Below are positions 1 through 7,542 of a DNA stretch of 11,994 nt, one piece after another. The number at the start of each line of letters is the position of its first letter. The first letter of the stretch is position 1. The translations under genes were made by a program, and so were the position numbers. Location: positions 1-11,994 of the forward strand of contig JAQTVS010000056.1 of NCBI GenBank assembly GCA_028706735.1, read 5' to 3'. The DNA is from Thiomonas sp. (GTDB lineage: Bacteria > Pseudomonadota > Gammaproteobacteria > Burkholderiales > Burkholderiaceae_C). Under the pieces are notes generated by a model, which made no database searches, was not told where the DNA came from, and saw nothing but the letters and a program-made list of their open reading frames with translations.

Positions 1-1225
1 AGATCTCCTGGAACTCGAAGGCTTCGGTATCGGCCGTGCCCGTCATGCCGCCAAGCTTGGCGTACATGCGGAAGTAGTTCTGGAAAGTGATCGAGGCCAG
101 CGTCTGGTTCTCGCTCTGAATGTCCACGCCTTCTTTCGCTTCCACCGCTTGATGCAGGCCATCGGACCAACGGCGCCCCGACATGATGCGGCCGGTGAAC
201 TCGTCCACAATGACGACCTCGCCGTCCTGCACCACGTAATGCTGGTCGCGGTGATACAGATGATTGGCGCGCAAGGCTGCGTACACATGGTGCATCAGCA
301 GGATATTGCTCGGGTCGTACAGCGTGGTGCCCGGAGGAATCAGGCCCATTTCGGCCAGGATGGCCTCGGCCTTTTCATGTCCGGATTCAGTGAGGAAAAC
401 CTGATGCGCCTTCTCGTCCACGGTGAAGTCGCCCGGTTTTTCCACGCCCTTGCCGGTGATCGGATCTTCCTCGCCGATCTGCCGCTCCAGCCGCGGCACG
501 ATGACGTTGATCTTTTTGTAAAGGTCGGTGTTGTCGTCCGCCTGGCCAGAAATGATCAGCGGCGTGCGCGCCTCGTCGATCAGGATGGAATCGACCTCGT
601 CGATCAGCGCGTAATTCAGCCCGCGCTGCACCCGCTCGGCCGGCTCGTAGACCATGTTGTCGCGCAGGTAGTCGAAGCCATATTCGTTGTTCGTGCCGTA
701 GGTCACGTCGGCGGCGTAGGCCGCCTGCTTTTCCGGCTTGGTCATATTGGGCAGATTGATGCCCACGCTCAAACCGAGGAAGGTGTAGAGGCGGCTCATC
801 CACTCGGCATCGCGCCGGGCCAGATAGTCATTCACCGTGACCACGTGCACGCCCTTGCCGGACAAGGCATTGAGGTAAACCGGCAGCGTGCCCACCAGGG
901 TCTTGCCCTCGCCGGTGCGCATTTCACCAATCTTGCCGTAGTGCAGCGCCATGCCGCCGATCATCTGCACATCGAAGTGGCGCATTTTCAGCGCGCGCTT
1001 GCCGCCTTCGCGCACCACGGCGAACGCCTCGGGCAGCAGATCGTCGAGGCTGCGGCCGTTCGTCACCTGCTGGCGGAATTCGACGGTCTTGGCCTTCAGT
1101 TCATCGTCGCTGAGCTGCTCGAACTGCGGCTCCAGGGCGTTGATGCGCTCGACCACGCGCCGGTACTGGCGCAGCAAACGCTCGTTGCGGCTGCCGAACA
1201 GACTGGTGAGGAATTTGACTGGCAT
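1..1225 (-). CDS. secA: SecA preprotein translocase ATPase, N-terminal part (runs off the left edge)
   Basis: SecA is the ATP-driven motor that pushes unfolded preproteins through SecYEG; it is cytosolic and membrane-peripheral. The visible 408 residues (family about 900) begin [20 protein letters not shown], a typical SecA start. Seen in order: the Q-motif region, Walker A MRTGEGKT (about residues 102-109), [14 protein letters not shown] (about 130-143), [17 protein letters not shown] (about 175-191), Walker B with DEVD (about 209-212) followed by [15 protein letters not shown], then the preprotein cross-linking region and the [20 protein letters not shown] stretch, ending near [17 protein letters not shown]. 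The rest of NBD1, NBD2, the scaffold and wing domains and the C-tail lie outside the window. The start at 1225 matches the family N-terminus, although the bases upstream hold no clear Shine-Dalgarno. No secM-like arrest gene precedes it; the upstream neighbour is a divergent dciA-like gene. No frameshift was seen. Confidence 0.97.
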   Translation of the reverse strand, partial: MPVKFLTSLFGSRNERLLRQYRRVVERINALEPQFEQLSDDELKAKTVEFRQQVTNGRSLDDLLPEAFAVVREGGKRALKMRHFDVQMIGGMALHYGKIGEMRTGEGKTLVGTLPVYLNALSGKGVHVVTVNDYLARRDAEWMSRLYTFLGLSVGINLPNMTKPEKQAAYAADVTYGTNNEYGFDYLRDNMVYEPAERVQRGLNYALIDEVDSILIDEARTPLIISGQADDNTDLYKKINVIVPRLERQIGEEDPITGKGVEKPGDFTVDEKAHQVFLTESGHEKAEAILAEMGLIPPGTTLYDPSNILLMHHVYAALRANHLYHRDQHYVVQDGEVVIVDEFTGRIMSGRRWSDGLHQAVEAKEGVDIQSENQTLASITFQNYFRMYAKLGGMTGTADTEAFEFQEI

Positions 1226-1311
1226 GGGAAGACGGACTCGGGGCCCGCTGTCTTGAGTGTTTGATGGGAAGACCGCTGCGACACACGCCCGCGCGGTTTC
1301 CAGAACTTTTC

Positions 1312-1317
1312 ATTGTA
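1312..1317 (-). promoter_or_regulatory. Possible -10 element of the secA promoter
   Basis: On the minus strand the hexamer TACAAT (five of six matches to TATAAT) lies in the 168-bp gap between the divergent secA and dciA-like genes. It would put transcription start near 1305 and give a leader of about 80 nt. No good -35 hexamer is present 16-18 bp upstream, so the call rests on the -10 and the position alone. The leader carries a 10-bp direct repeat (plus strand ATGGGAAGAC at 1224-1233 and 1264-1273), whose first copy overlaps the secA start codon. Confidence 0.3.
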
Positions 1318-1393
1318 TGCGTGCGTTTTTGCACCATCTGCGCTGGCACAATAGGGATGGATTCGCCCTTTTCCAGTCCGTTCCCACCCGTTC

Positions 1394-1825
1394 ATGTCCC
1401 GCCATCGTCCTCCCTTCCCCGCTGCGTCCTTGCAAAAGGGGGCCGGCTCGCTGTCAGCCTGGGCGCAGGTCACGCTGCCCATTGCGGCGCTGCGCGATGC
1501 CGCGCTGTTGTCGCGGCGCATGTGGGACGCTGCGCAGCAAGTGCTTCCCATCGCGCTCAGCGGTGGTGTGCAACCGGGACGATTGCAGGAAGGCATCTGG
1601 AGCCTGACCGCCAGTTCCAGCGCGGTGGCGGCCAAACTCAGCCAGTTCAAGCCCACAGTGCTGCGTCATTTGCAGGAAAGTGGCTTCACCCTGCGCGACA
1701 TCCGCATCCGTGTGCAGCCGCAAGGAGAGCGCACGGCCAGAGCGGCGCAACCCCAATCTCAGGGGCCAACCTGTCCCACCACGGTGAAAGCCCGCCTGCG
1801 CGCCCTGCTCGCAAAAGCCGACTGA
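1394..1825 (+). CDS. DciA/DUF721-family protein (probable replicative helicase loader/operator)
   Basis: This 143-residue protein is the only plus-strand gene in the window. The region at about residues 40-108 resembles the DUF721 (DciA) domain: MWDAAQQVLP, then GRLQEGIWSLTASSSAVAAK, a LSQFKPTVLRHLQESGF helix and RDIRIRVQ. This is the usual pattern of a small beta-strand/helix domain in which VAAKLRQ-like residues precede a helix. The C-terminal 35 residues are Q/P/A/R-rich and probably disordered. DciA proteins load or hold the DnaB helicase in many bacteria without DnaC; the role here is inferred from family and position. From general knowledge, a DUF721 gene between lpxC and secA is common in betaproteobacteria. 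It is convergent with lpxC (18 bp between stops) and divergent from secA. The ATG at 1394 has only a weak ribosome site, so the exact start is less sure than the gene. Confidence 0.75.
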   Translation: MSRHRPPFPAASLQKGAGSLSAWAQVTLPIAALRDAALLSRRMWDAAQQVLPIALSGGVQPGRLQEGIWSLTASSSAVAAKLSQFKPTVLRHLQESGFTLRDIRIRVQPQGERTARAAQPQSQGPTCPTTVKARLRALLAKAD

Positions 1826-1843
1826 AACAGACTGAAGCGGAAA

Positions 1844-2770
1844 CTAAAACGCAAAAGTGGGAATGGCGCGAAAGCCTGCGGGGGCGCGGGACGCGTCGTC
1901 AAAGCTGACGATTTCAAAGGCGCTTTCATCGGCGAACAGTTCGCGCAACAACAGGTTGTTGACCGCGTGGCCGCTGCGGAACGCGCTGTAGGCGCCAATC
2001 AGCGCTTTGCCCGCCACATACAGGTCGCCAATGGCGTCGAGCGTCTTGTGCTTGACGAACTCATCATCGAAACGCAGGCCTTCCTGATTGAGCACGCGGT
2101 ATTCGTCCATGACAATCGCGTTTTCCATGCTGCCGCCCAGCGCAAGGCCACGCTCGCGCAGAGTTTCGACATCGCGCATGAAGCCGAAGGTGCGCGCGCG
2201 GGCGATGTCTTTCACATACGAATCGCGTCCCAGGTCGAACACGGTGGACTGTGCAGTCTGATCCACTGCCGGATGGTCGAAGTCGATGTTGAAGCTGAGT
2301 TTGAAGCCGTCGTAGGGCTCCAGCCGCGCCCACTTCAGGTCATTGCCCTGACCGAGCCGCAACTCCACCGGCTTGCGCACGCGAATGAAGCGTTTTGGCG
2401 CATTTTGCAGCGCAATGCCCGCCGACTGCAGCAAATAGACAAAGGAAGAGGCTGAACCGTCGAGGATGGGAATCTCCTCGGCGGTGACGTCAATGAACAG
2501 ATTGTCGATTCCCAGACCGGAGCAAGCCGACAGCAGATGCTCGACGGTATGAATTTTCACGTCGCCGCGACCCAGAGTGGTGGCCATGCGCGTATCCACC
2601 ACGGCAAACGGGTTCAGCGCAATCTCCACCGGCTCGCTCAGGTCAGTGCGAGTGAACACGATGCCGGTGTCTGGCGGCGCCGGGCGCAGAGTGAGTTCCA
2701 CCCGCTCGCTGCTGTGCAGGCCGACGCCCACAGCGCGATTGACGGATTGAATAGTGCGTTGCGCCAGCAT
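1844..2770 (-). CDS. lpxC: UDP-3-O-acyl-N-acetylglucosamine deacetylase
   Basis: LpxC is the zinc amidase that performs the first committed step of lipid A synthesis, deacetylating UDP-3-O-acyl-GlcNAc in the cytosol. The full length of 308 residues matches the family (E. coli 305). Seen: N-terminal [19 protein letters not shown]; zinc and catalytic HTVEH, with E77 as the expected base and H78 as a ligand; DGSASSF at 104-110; RARTFGF at 191-197; the second zinc motif [10 protein letters not shown] with H241 and D245; and H268 in SGHAVNN, the expected general acid. The residue roles come from the family. It follows ftsZ after a 298-bp gap that holds a strong hairpin, so it probably has its own promoter. 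The start at 2770 fits the family N-terminus, but no Shine-Dalgarno is visible in the AT-rich leader just upstream. The gene appears intact. Confidence 0.97.
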   Translation of the reverse strand: MLAQRTIQSVNRAVGVGLHSSERVELTLRPAPPDTGIVFTRTDLSEPVEIALNPFAVVDTRMATTLGRGDVKIHTVEHLLSACSGLGIDNLFIDVTAEEIPILDGSASSFVYLLQSAGIALQNAPKRFIRVRKPVELRLGQGNDLKWARLEPYDGFKLSFNIDFDHPAVDQTAQSTVFDLGRDSYVKDIARARTFGFMRDVETLRERGLALGGSMENAIVMDEYRVLNQEGLRFDDEFVKHKTLDAIGDLYVAGKALIGAYSAFRSGHAVNNLLLRELFADESAFEIVSFDDASRAPAGFRAIPTFAF

Positions 2771-2813
2771 GATTATTTATGAAGATTTGTTTTTCGATTG
2801 CGTGAAGCTATGC

Positions 2814-2819
2814 ATTCTA
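2814..2819 (-). promoter_or_regulatory. Possible -10 element of an lpxC promoter
   Basis: The minus-strand hexamer TAGAAT lies 44 bp upstream of the lpxC start, within a markedly AT-rich stretch (about 2771-2825) that contrasts with the GC-rich surroundings. It would give a leader of about 37 nt. No convincing -35 hexamer is found at 16-18 bp; TTGGCC lies about 24 bp upstream, too far. The reading is supported mainly by base composition and by the hairpin that separates lpxC from ftsZ. Confidence 0.3.
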
Positions 2820-2879
2820 AAGACTTTGCGCCGGATGCGCTCAGGCCAAAAGCCGCCTGGATCCACTGTGGCCCGAAAA

Positions 2880-2942
2880 CGCCGACGCCACGTTCGCCCT
2901 GACAGGGAGGTGATCTGTCAGGGCGGAACCCATGCGTCGGCG
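2880..2942 (-). terminator. Long bipartite hairpin between ftsZ and lpxC, probable terminator or attenuator
   Basis: An inner perfect 11-bp stem pairs CGCCCTGACAG (2895-2905) with CTGTCAGGGCG (2915-2925) around a 9-nt loop. Outside it, a second perfect 9-bp stem pairs CGCCGACGC (2880-2888) with GCGTCGGCG (2934-2942), separated from the first by short imperfect segments that can form three more pairs around a bulge. For transcription leaving ftsZ, the outer stem is followed at once by TTTT (2879-2876). This resembles an intrinsic terminator with a short U tract. It probably ends or dampens dcw transcription before lpxC. The U tract is short, so a regulatory or Rho-assisted role is also possible. 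Confidence 0.5.
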
Positions 2943-3033
2943 CCACGCTGCGGCGACACTCCCGCGCGGAGCCGGGTCACTCCGTCGGGCGGGCGGGCGC
3001 TGCGGGACGGCGCTTGCCGCCGCAGTGCGTCGC

Positions 3034-3054
3034 CGCGTCCGGTCACCGGGCGCG
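3034..3054 (-). other. Small GC-rich hairpin just past the ftsZ stop
   Basis: Arms CGCGTCCGG (3034-3042) and CCGGGCGCG (3046-3054) form a 9-bp stem with one wobble position and a 3-nt loop, starting about 15 nt after the ftsZ stop codon. No T run follows in the direction of transcription, so it is not a standard intrinsic terminator. It could stabilise the 3' end of the ftsZ message. The rest of the ftsZ-lpxC gap on this side (2943-3033) is GC-rich and holds no gene that I can support. Confidence 0.35.
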
Positions 3055-3068
3055 TCTGAGGGGGTGGC

Positions 3069-4256
3069 TCAGTCCGCTTGTTTGCGCAGGAAGGCCGGAA
3101 TTTCCATCTCGTCCATGCCGCTTTGCATCAGCGCGTTCACATGCGCCGACGGTGCGCCACGACCGCTGCGCCAGATCGCCGGGCTTTGATACGGGTCCGC
3201 GCCGGCTTGGCCGCCATAGCCCTGCGTGCGCAGCGGCATATTGTCGGTGCCAGTGCGGATGATGGTGAGTTCCGGCGCGGCCTTCTCGGCCTTGCCGCTC
3301 AGTCCGGTGGCCAGCACAGTGACGCGCAGCGAATCGCCCATGGCCGGGTCGTTCACCGTGCCGAAGATGATGTTGGCTTCCGGCGAGGCATAGGCGCGGA
3401 TGGCGTTCATCGCCTCGCGGGTTTCGCCCAGTCGCAGCGAGTCGTCCGCGGTGATGTTGACCAGCACGCCCTTGGCGCCGGACAGATCCACGCCATCGAG
3501 CAGCGGGCAGACCACGGCCTGCTCGGCAGCCAGGCGCGCGCGGTCCGGGCCGCTGGCCATCGCGGTGCCCATCATCGCTTTGCCGGGCTCGCCCATCACG
3601 CTCTTCACGTCCTCGAAGTCGGCGTTGATCAGGCCGGGCACGTTGATGATCTCGGCAATGCCGCCTGTGGCGTTTTTCAGCACATCATTGGCCTTGCCGA
3701 AGGCCTCTTTCTGGCTGATGTCGTCGCCATACACTTCCAGCAGCTTCTCGTTGAGCACGACGATGAGCGAGTCGACATTGGCCTCCAGTTCCGCCAGTCC
3801 CTGCTCGGCGTTGGACGTGCGCTTGGCGCCCTCGAACTCAAACGGGCGGGTCACGACAGCCACCGTCAGAATGCCCATTTCGCGCGCGATCTTGGCGATC
3901 ACCGGCGCCGCGCCGGTACCCGTGCCCCCGCCCATGCCGGCAGTGATGAACAGCATGTGCGCGCCTTCGAGCGCGTCGCGAATCTGGCCGCGCGCCTGGT
4001 CTGCCGCCTCGCGGCCGACCACCGGCTTGCCGCCAGCGCCCAGACCCGTCTTGCCCAGTTGCAGGAACTGGTGCGCACTCGATGTTTTGAGCGCCTGCGC
4101 ATCGGTGTTCGCGCAGATGAACTCCACCCCGCGCACGCCCGATTCGATCATGTGCTCGACCGCGTTGCCGCCGCCGCCGCCAACACCGATGACCTTGATG
4201 TTGGTTCCCTGGTTGAACGCGCTGTGGACGTCGTTCTCGATCATTTCAAAAGCCAT
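3069..4256 (-). CDS. ftsZ: Cell division protein FtsZ (bacterial tubulin)
   Basis: FtsZ is the GTPase that polymerises into the Z ring at midcell and recruits the divisome. It has 395 residues, normal for the family. Seen: KVIGVGGGGGNAVEHMI (about 21-37), ANTDAQAL (about 49-56), the tubulin signature AGMGGGTGTGAAP (106-118), TRPFEFEG (136-143), the T7 loop NADFEDV with N211, D213 and D216 completing the GTPase site of the next subunit, a linker of about 60 residues, and the C-terminal peptide MEIPAFLRKQAD, which in other bacteria binds FtsA and ZipA. The start at 4256 is supported by GGAGGTG a few bases upstream and by the family N-terminus. It follows ftsA after 97 bp and ends 298 bp before lpxC. 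There is no sign of truncation. Confidence 0.98.
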   Translation of the reverse strand: MAFEMIENDVHSAFNQGTNIKVIGVGGGGGNAVEHMIESGVRGVEFICANTDAQALKTSSAHQFLQLGKTGLGAGGKPVVGREAADQARGQIRDALEGAHMLFITAGMGGGTGTGAAPVIAKIAREMGILTVAVVTRPFEFEGAKRTSNAEQGLAELEANVDSLIVVLNEKLLEVYGDDISQKEAFGKANDVLKNATGGIAEIINVPGLINADFEDVKSVMGEPGKAMMGTAMASGPDRARLAAEQAVVCPLLDGVDLSGAKGVLVNITADDSLRLGETREAMNAIRAYASPEANIIFGTVNDPAMGDSLRVTVLATGLSGKAEKAAPELTIIRTGTDNMPLRTQGYGGQAGADPYQSPAIWRSGRGAPSAHVNALMQSGMDEMEIPAFLRKQAD

Positions 4257-4319
4257 TTCACACCTCCATTAAAAACCGGCTGACGCACCCTACGCCCGCC
4301 GAACACACCCTGCGCAACC

Positions 4320-4340
4320 GCACCCGGACCCTCCGGGCGC
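4320..4340 (-). other. Hairpin in the ftsA-ftsZ gap
   Basis: In the 97-bp spacer, GCACCCGGA (4320-4328) and TCCGGGCGC (4332-4340) can pair over nine positions (one wobble) around a CCC/GGG loop. It lies 13 nt beyond the ftsA stop in the direction of transcription and has no following T tract. It may mark an mRNA processing or pausing site between ftsA and ftsZ, which need different amounts of product; that role is inference. The remainder of the spacer shows only the ftsZ ribosome binding site. Confidence 0.3.
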
Positions 4341-4353
4341 CGCCGCGCAGAAC

Positions 4354-5598
4354 TCAAAAATTCCCTGCAAACCATTCGCGCAGCCGGTCAAACGATCCCT
4401 TGACCGAGCTGCTTTTCTGCGCAATGCGCGCACCGCGCTGTCGCTGGTGCAAGGCTTCGGCCAACAGCCCCATGACCGTGGCCATGCGCGGATTGCGCAC
4501 CATGTCGGCCAGCGGGCCGCTGTAGCTCGGCGTGCCCACGCGCACCGGCTTGAGAAAAATGTCTTCGGCCAGTTCGACCATGCCCGGCATCTGCGCCGAG
4601 CCGCCGCACAGCACCACGCCGGACGAGAGCACGTCCTCGAAGCGCGACTCGCGGATGACCTGCTGCGCCAGGGCGAAGATTTCCTCGGTGCGCGGCTCGA
4701 TCACGCTGGCGAGCACCTGGCGCGACAACATGCGCGGCCCGCGATCGCCCAGCCCCGGCACCTCCAGCGTCTCTTCGGGATTGGCGAGCACCTGCTTGGC
4801 GATGCCGTGTTCGATCTTGATGTCTTCGGCGTCGCGCGTCGGGGTGCGCAGCGCCATGGCGATGTCGCTGGTGATGAGCTCGCCGGCAACCGGAATGATG
4901 GCGGTATGCCGGATCGCGCCGCCCGTGTAGATGGCGATGTCGGTCACGCCGGCGCCGATGTCGACCACCGCCACGCCGAGCTCCTTCTCGTCCTCGGTCA
5001 GCACGGCGTGGCTGGACGCCAGCGGATGCAGCACCAGTTGCTCGACCTCCAGGCCGCAGCGGCGCACGCACTTGATCACGTTTTCCGCCGCGGTCTGCGC
5101 CCCGGTGACGATGTGCACGTTGACCTCCAGGCGGATGCCGCTCATGCCCACCGGCTCCTTCACCTCCTGGCCGTCGATGATGAATTCCTGCGGCTCGACC
5201 AGCAGCAGCCGCTGGTCGGCGGGAATGTTCACCGCCTTGGCGGTCTCGATCACCCGGGTGACGTCGGTCTGCGTGACCTCGCGGTCCTTGATCGCCACCA
5301 TGCCGTGCGAGTTCTGGCCGCGGATATGGCTGCCGGTGATTCCGGTGATGACATGGGTGATCTTGCAGTCGGCCATCAGCTCGGCTTCCTTGAGCGCCGA
5401 CTGGATGGACTGCACCGTGGCCTCGATGTCCACCACCACCCCGCGGCGCATGCCTGCGGTCGGCGCCTGGCCCATGCCGACGATCTTGAAGCCAGCGGCC
5501 GGGTTGTCGCGGTCGGCCAGCATTTCGGCAACCACCACCAGCACTTTGGAAGTGCCGATGTCCAGCGCCACCACCAGATCCTTGTAGTCTTTTGCCAT
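4354..5598 (-). CDS. ftsA: Cell division protein FtsA (actin-like membrane tether of FtsZ)
   Basis: FtsA is an actin-fold ATP-binding protein that anchors FtsZ filaments to the inner membrane and signals to FtsN and FtsQLB. Its 414 residues fit the family (E. coli 420). Seen: phosphate-1 motif ALDIGTSKV (11-19); the FtsA-specific 1C region around residues 80-165 with ITGSHIRGQNSHGMV; phosphate-2 motif VVDIGAGVTD (211-220); GGAIRHTAIIPVAGELITSDIA; adenosine motif VVLCGGSAQMPG (328-339); and a C-terminal amphipathic helix GSFDRLREWFAGNF (401-414), the membrane-targeting sequence. The start at 5598 is one base after the ftsQ stop, with GGGGAGGA upstream, so translation is probably coupled to ftsQ. 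All expected regions are present. Confidence 0.97.
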   Translation of the reverse strand: MAKDYKDLVVALDIGTSKVLVVVAEMLADRDNPAAGFKIVGMGQAPTAGMRRGVVVDIEATVQSIQSALKEAELMADCKITHVITGITGSHIRGQNSHGMVAIKDREVTQTDVTRVIETAKAVNIPADQRLLLVEPQEFIIDGQEVKEPVGMSGIRLEVNVHIVTGAQTAAENVIKCVRRCGLEVEQLVLHPLASSHAVLTEDEKELGVAVVDIGAGVTDIAIYTGGAIRHTAIIPVAGELITSDIAMALRTPTRDAEDIKIEHGIAKQVLANPEETLEVPGLGDRGPRMLSRQVLASVIEPRTEEIFALAQQVIRESRFEDVLSSGVVLCGGSAQMPGMVELAEDIFLKPVRVGTPSYSGPLADMVRNPRMATVMGLLAEALHQRQRGARIAQKSSSVKGSFDRLREWFAGNF

Positions 5599-5599
5599 G

Positions 5600-6412
5600 T
5601 CAGTCTGTCCTCCCCGCGGATTGCGGTTTTGTTGTTTTGCTCATCCCCGGCAGATCCACGCCCTGCAGATGCACGGCGAAGCCATTGGGGTAGCGCAGAT
5701 CCACGCTGTCGATGGCGCGGCCATAGCGCGCCTCGAGTTGCGGCTTGAGCTCCAGGAACTGCTTGAGGCGTTGCTCGGTTGCCATGCTGTCGGGCGCGCT
5801 GCCCATGTCGATGTGCAAGCCCGCGCGGGTCTGCAGACTCCAGTTGCCCCCGCTGCCCAGAGCCAGCGCAGCCACGGCCTGGTGGGCGCCCTGCAGCAAC
5901 GGTTGCAGGGTCTGGCTCATCTGCAGCACCTGCGCGCTGCTGCCCGCAGGTCCGCTGAATTGCGGCAAGCCGAGACCCTGGACTTCGCCCAGATTCGCGG
6001 TGAACGGCTGCCCTTCTGCATTGACCAGTTGCGCCGCGCCGCCGGGCTCGCGCCAGAAGGCCACGGGTTGTTGAGCCTGCAGCGTGACGGCCAGTTCCAT
6101 GGGCCACAGCCGCTGCACCACAGCGGCGCGCACCCAGGGCAGTTGCTCGAACACCCGCTGCGCCTGCGCCAGATTGATGGTGAGGAAATTTCCTTGCAAC
6201 TGCGGCAGCGCATCCGCCCGCACCGTGACTGCGCTGATGCGCTGCAGGTCGCCCTGCAAGCGCACCGCACGGATGTCCCACCAACTGCGCTGCATCAGCC
6301 AGTGCCCGGCGACGAACAGGCAGCCGAGCGCCACCAGCCAGTACAGCGCACGCGAGGTGCCCTGCATCAGGCGGATGTCGAGTGGAAGCTCGCGCGGCGC
6401 GTAGCTGCTCAT
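5600..6412 (-). CDS. ftsQ: Cell division protein FtsQ
   Basis: FtsQ is a bitopic inner-membrane protein whose periplasmic domains hold FtsB and FtsL in the divisome. The chosen start at 6412 gives 270 residues: a short cytoplasmic tail, one membrane segment at about 22-40 ([19 protein letters not shown]), a POTRA domain at about 45-113 ([40 protein letters not shown]) and a beta domain ending near [13 protein letters not shown]. The reading frame stays open far upstream (to 6775), but that part only reads through ddl and repeat DNA in another frame and resembles no FtsQ. The ATG overlaps the ddl stop as ATGA. Its Shine-Dalgarno-like GAAGGG (6419-6424, six bases from the ATG) lies inside the repeat-derived end of ddl, so an insertion there could alter FtsQ output. 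Confidence 0.93.
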   Translation of the reverse strand: MSSYAPRELPLDIRLMQGTSRALYWLVALGCLFVAGHWLMQRSWWDIRAVRLQGDLQRISAVTVRADALPQLQGNFLTINLAQAQRVFEQLPWVRAAVVQRLWPMELAVTLQAQQPVAFWREPGGAAQLVNAEGQPFTANLGEVQGLGLPQFSGPAGSSAQVLQMSQTLQPLLQGAHQAVAALALGSGGNWSLQTRAGLHIDMGSAPDSMATEQRLKQFLELKPQLEARYGRAIDSVDLRYPNGFAVHLQGVDLPGMSKTTKPQSAGRTD

Positions 6413-7542
6413 CGATCGCCCTTCCCGCCGCCGGGCCGCCCCAAGGCGGGCATCCCCCTCCCGGCCTCCCCCACGCGTGGGGGAGGTGAGTTCACCCCCT
6501 CCCCGCTTGTGGGGAGGGTTGGGGTGGGGATTGCCCCCTCGGGGGGCAGCGCAGGCGAAGCCGCAGCGTGGGGGGCCACTCCCCCATGGGGCTGATCCAG
6601 CGCCGCCGTGCTGAGAATGAGCAGGCACAGATCGGCGTACTCCAGCCCAGCGACGCGTGCGGCCATGGGCACGAGCGAGTGTCCGGTCATGCCCGGCGAG
6701 GTGTTGATTTCCAGCAGGAAGGGTTGGCGGTCGGTGGCGCGGATCATGATGTCCGCGCGCGCCCAGCCGCGGCAACCGAGGGCGCGGTAGCTGCGCAGCA
6801 CCAGGTCCTGGATGCGCGCTTCCTCATCCGGCGGCAGTTCGCTCGGGCAGATGTAGCGGGTCTCGTCGCTGAAGTATTTGTGTTCGTAGTCATAGTTGCC
6901 GCCCGGCGCGACGATGCGGATCAGCGGCAAGGCGCGGGCCTGGCTGCCAGCACCGATGACCCCGCAGGTCACTTCGTCGCCAACGATGAACTGCTCGACC
7001 AGCACCCGGCTGTCATACCGCGCGGCTTCGAGGTAGGCCGCCTCCACTTCGGCCTCGCTGTCGGCGCGCTTCAGGCCCAGGGTGGAGCCTTCATGCGTTG
7101 CCTTGAAAATCAGCGGGAAGCCCAGTTCGGCGGCAGCCGCGCGGGCTTCGATCAGCGCGCCGACTTCGCGCCATTGCGGCGTGGGCAAGCCTTCGAAATG
7201 CCACAGCCGCTTGGTCATGGCCTTGTCGATGGCCAGGGCCGAAGCCAGCACGCCCGGGCCGGTGTAGGGGATGCCCAGCAGTTCGAGCGCGCCCTGCACC
7301 GTGCCGTCTTCGCCCCATCGGCCATGCAGATTGATGAAGGCGCGCTGCGCGCCAAAGGATTTGAGCGCGGCCAGATCGTCCACCGCCGGATCGAAGGCGA
7401 AGGCATCGACCCCGCGCGACTGCAGCGCGGCGAGCACGCCCTTGCCCGACATCAGCGAGATCTCGCGCTCGGCGGACATGCCGCCCATGAGCACGGCGAC
7501 CCGGCCCATGCCGCGCGGATCGATTTGCGGCCACGGTGTCAT
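6409..7542 (-). CDS. ddl: D-alanine--D-alanine ligase with a repeat-derived C-terminal tail
   Basis: Ddl is the cytosolic ATP-grasp ligase that joins two D-alanines for the MurF step of peptidoglycan precursor synthesis. Residues 1-315 form a complete enzyme: [21 protein letters not shown] (13-33), [14 protein letters not shown] (71-84), [18 protein letters not shown] (94-111), [12 protein letters not shown] (148-159), the [11 protein letters not shown] loop (220-230), and the metal and substrate site [16 protein letters not shown] (275-290). DdlB proteins usually end near here (E. coli 306). This ORF continues for about 62 more residues (316-377), rich in P, G, A and R, encoded by GC-rich palindromic repeats. 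The tail shows no resemblance to a domain I know. The start at 7542 has AAGGAG eight bases upstream and overlaps murC by ATGA. The stop overlaps the ftsQ ATG. Confidence 0.95.
   Translation of the reverse strand: MTPWPQIDPRGMGRVAVLMGGMSAEREISLMSGKGVLAALQSRGVDAFAFDPAVDDLAALKSFGAQRAFINLHGRWGEDGTVQGALELLGIPYTGPGVLASALAIDKAMTKRLWHFEGLPTPQWREVGALIEARAAAAELGFPLIFKATHEGSTLGLKRADSEAEVEAAYLEAARYDSRVLVEQFIVGDEVTCGVIGAGSQARALPLIRIVAPGGNYDYEHKYFSDETRYICPSELPPDEEARIQDLVLRSYRALGCRGWARADIMIRATDRQPFLLEINTSPGMTGHSLVPMAARVAGLEYADLCLLILSTAALDQPHGGVAPHAAASPALPPEGAIPTPTLPTSGEGVNSPPPRVGEAGRGMPALGRPGGGKGDR
6425..6591. repeat. Cluster of GC-rich palindromic repeats forming the end of ddl
   Basis: Several inverted repeats are stacked here: CCCCATGGGG (6582-6591); a composite with GCCCCC (6533-6538) able to pair with either GGGGGC at 6542-6547 or GGGGGC at 6571-6576, enclosing a GGCGAAGCC mini-hairpin; CCCTCCCC/GGGGAGGG arms (6497-6504, 6511-6518) with a 6-nt loop; and a perfect 22-bp palindrome (6465-6486). 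The style and motifs match GC-rich intergenic repeats that I recall from Burkholderiales. Here the cluster is read through as the last 50-60 codons of ddl and reaches the ftsQ ribosome site. It shares GGCCGCCCCAAG (6434-6445 and 10062-10073) and the GCCCCCT...GGGGGG motif with the repeat in murG. Confidence 0.75.
6465..6486. repeat. Perfect 22-bp palindrome inside the ddl tail
   Basis: CCTCCCCCACG followed by CGTGGGGGAGG is exactly self-complementary over 22 bases, centred between 6475 and 6476. It lies 53-74 bp upstream of the ftsQ start. As RNA it would form a very stable, almost loopless hairpin within the ddl-ftsQ message; as DNA it is a perfect two-fold site. No T tract follows, so it is not an intrinsic terminator. 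Confidence 0.8.

Noticed and set aside
149..1264. Long plus-strand ORF (371 codons) opposite secA
   Set aside because: It is antisense to a well-supported SecA; its His/Val/Ala/Arg-rich composition is the usual product of reading GC-rich coding DNA backwards.
1826..1843. Bidirectional terminator between the convergent lpxC and dciA-like genes
   Set aside because: The 18-bp gap has no inverted repeat; only a short GACTGAA direct repeat is present.
3034..3054. Intrinsic terminator directly after ftsZ
   Set aside because: The stem is good but no T run follows in the direction of transcription, so I list it only as a hairpin.
2754..3189. Small plus-strand ORFs in the ftsZ-lpxC gap (2754-3059, 2932-3189)
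   Set aside because: They have no ribosome site or recognisable motif, overlap the hairpin and ftsZ, and have the composition of GC-rich non-coding DNA.
6413..6775. Upstream extension of FtsQ to a 391-residue protein
   Set aside because: The added part reads ddl and repeat DNA out of frame. FtsQ homology, the ATGA overlap and the ribosome site all place the start at 6412.
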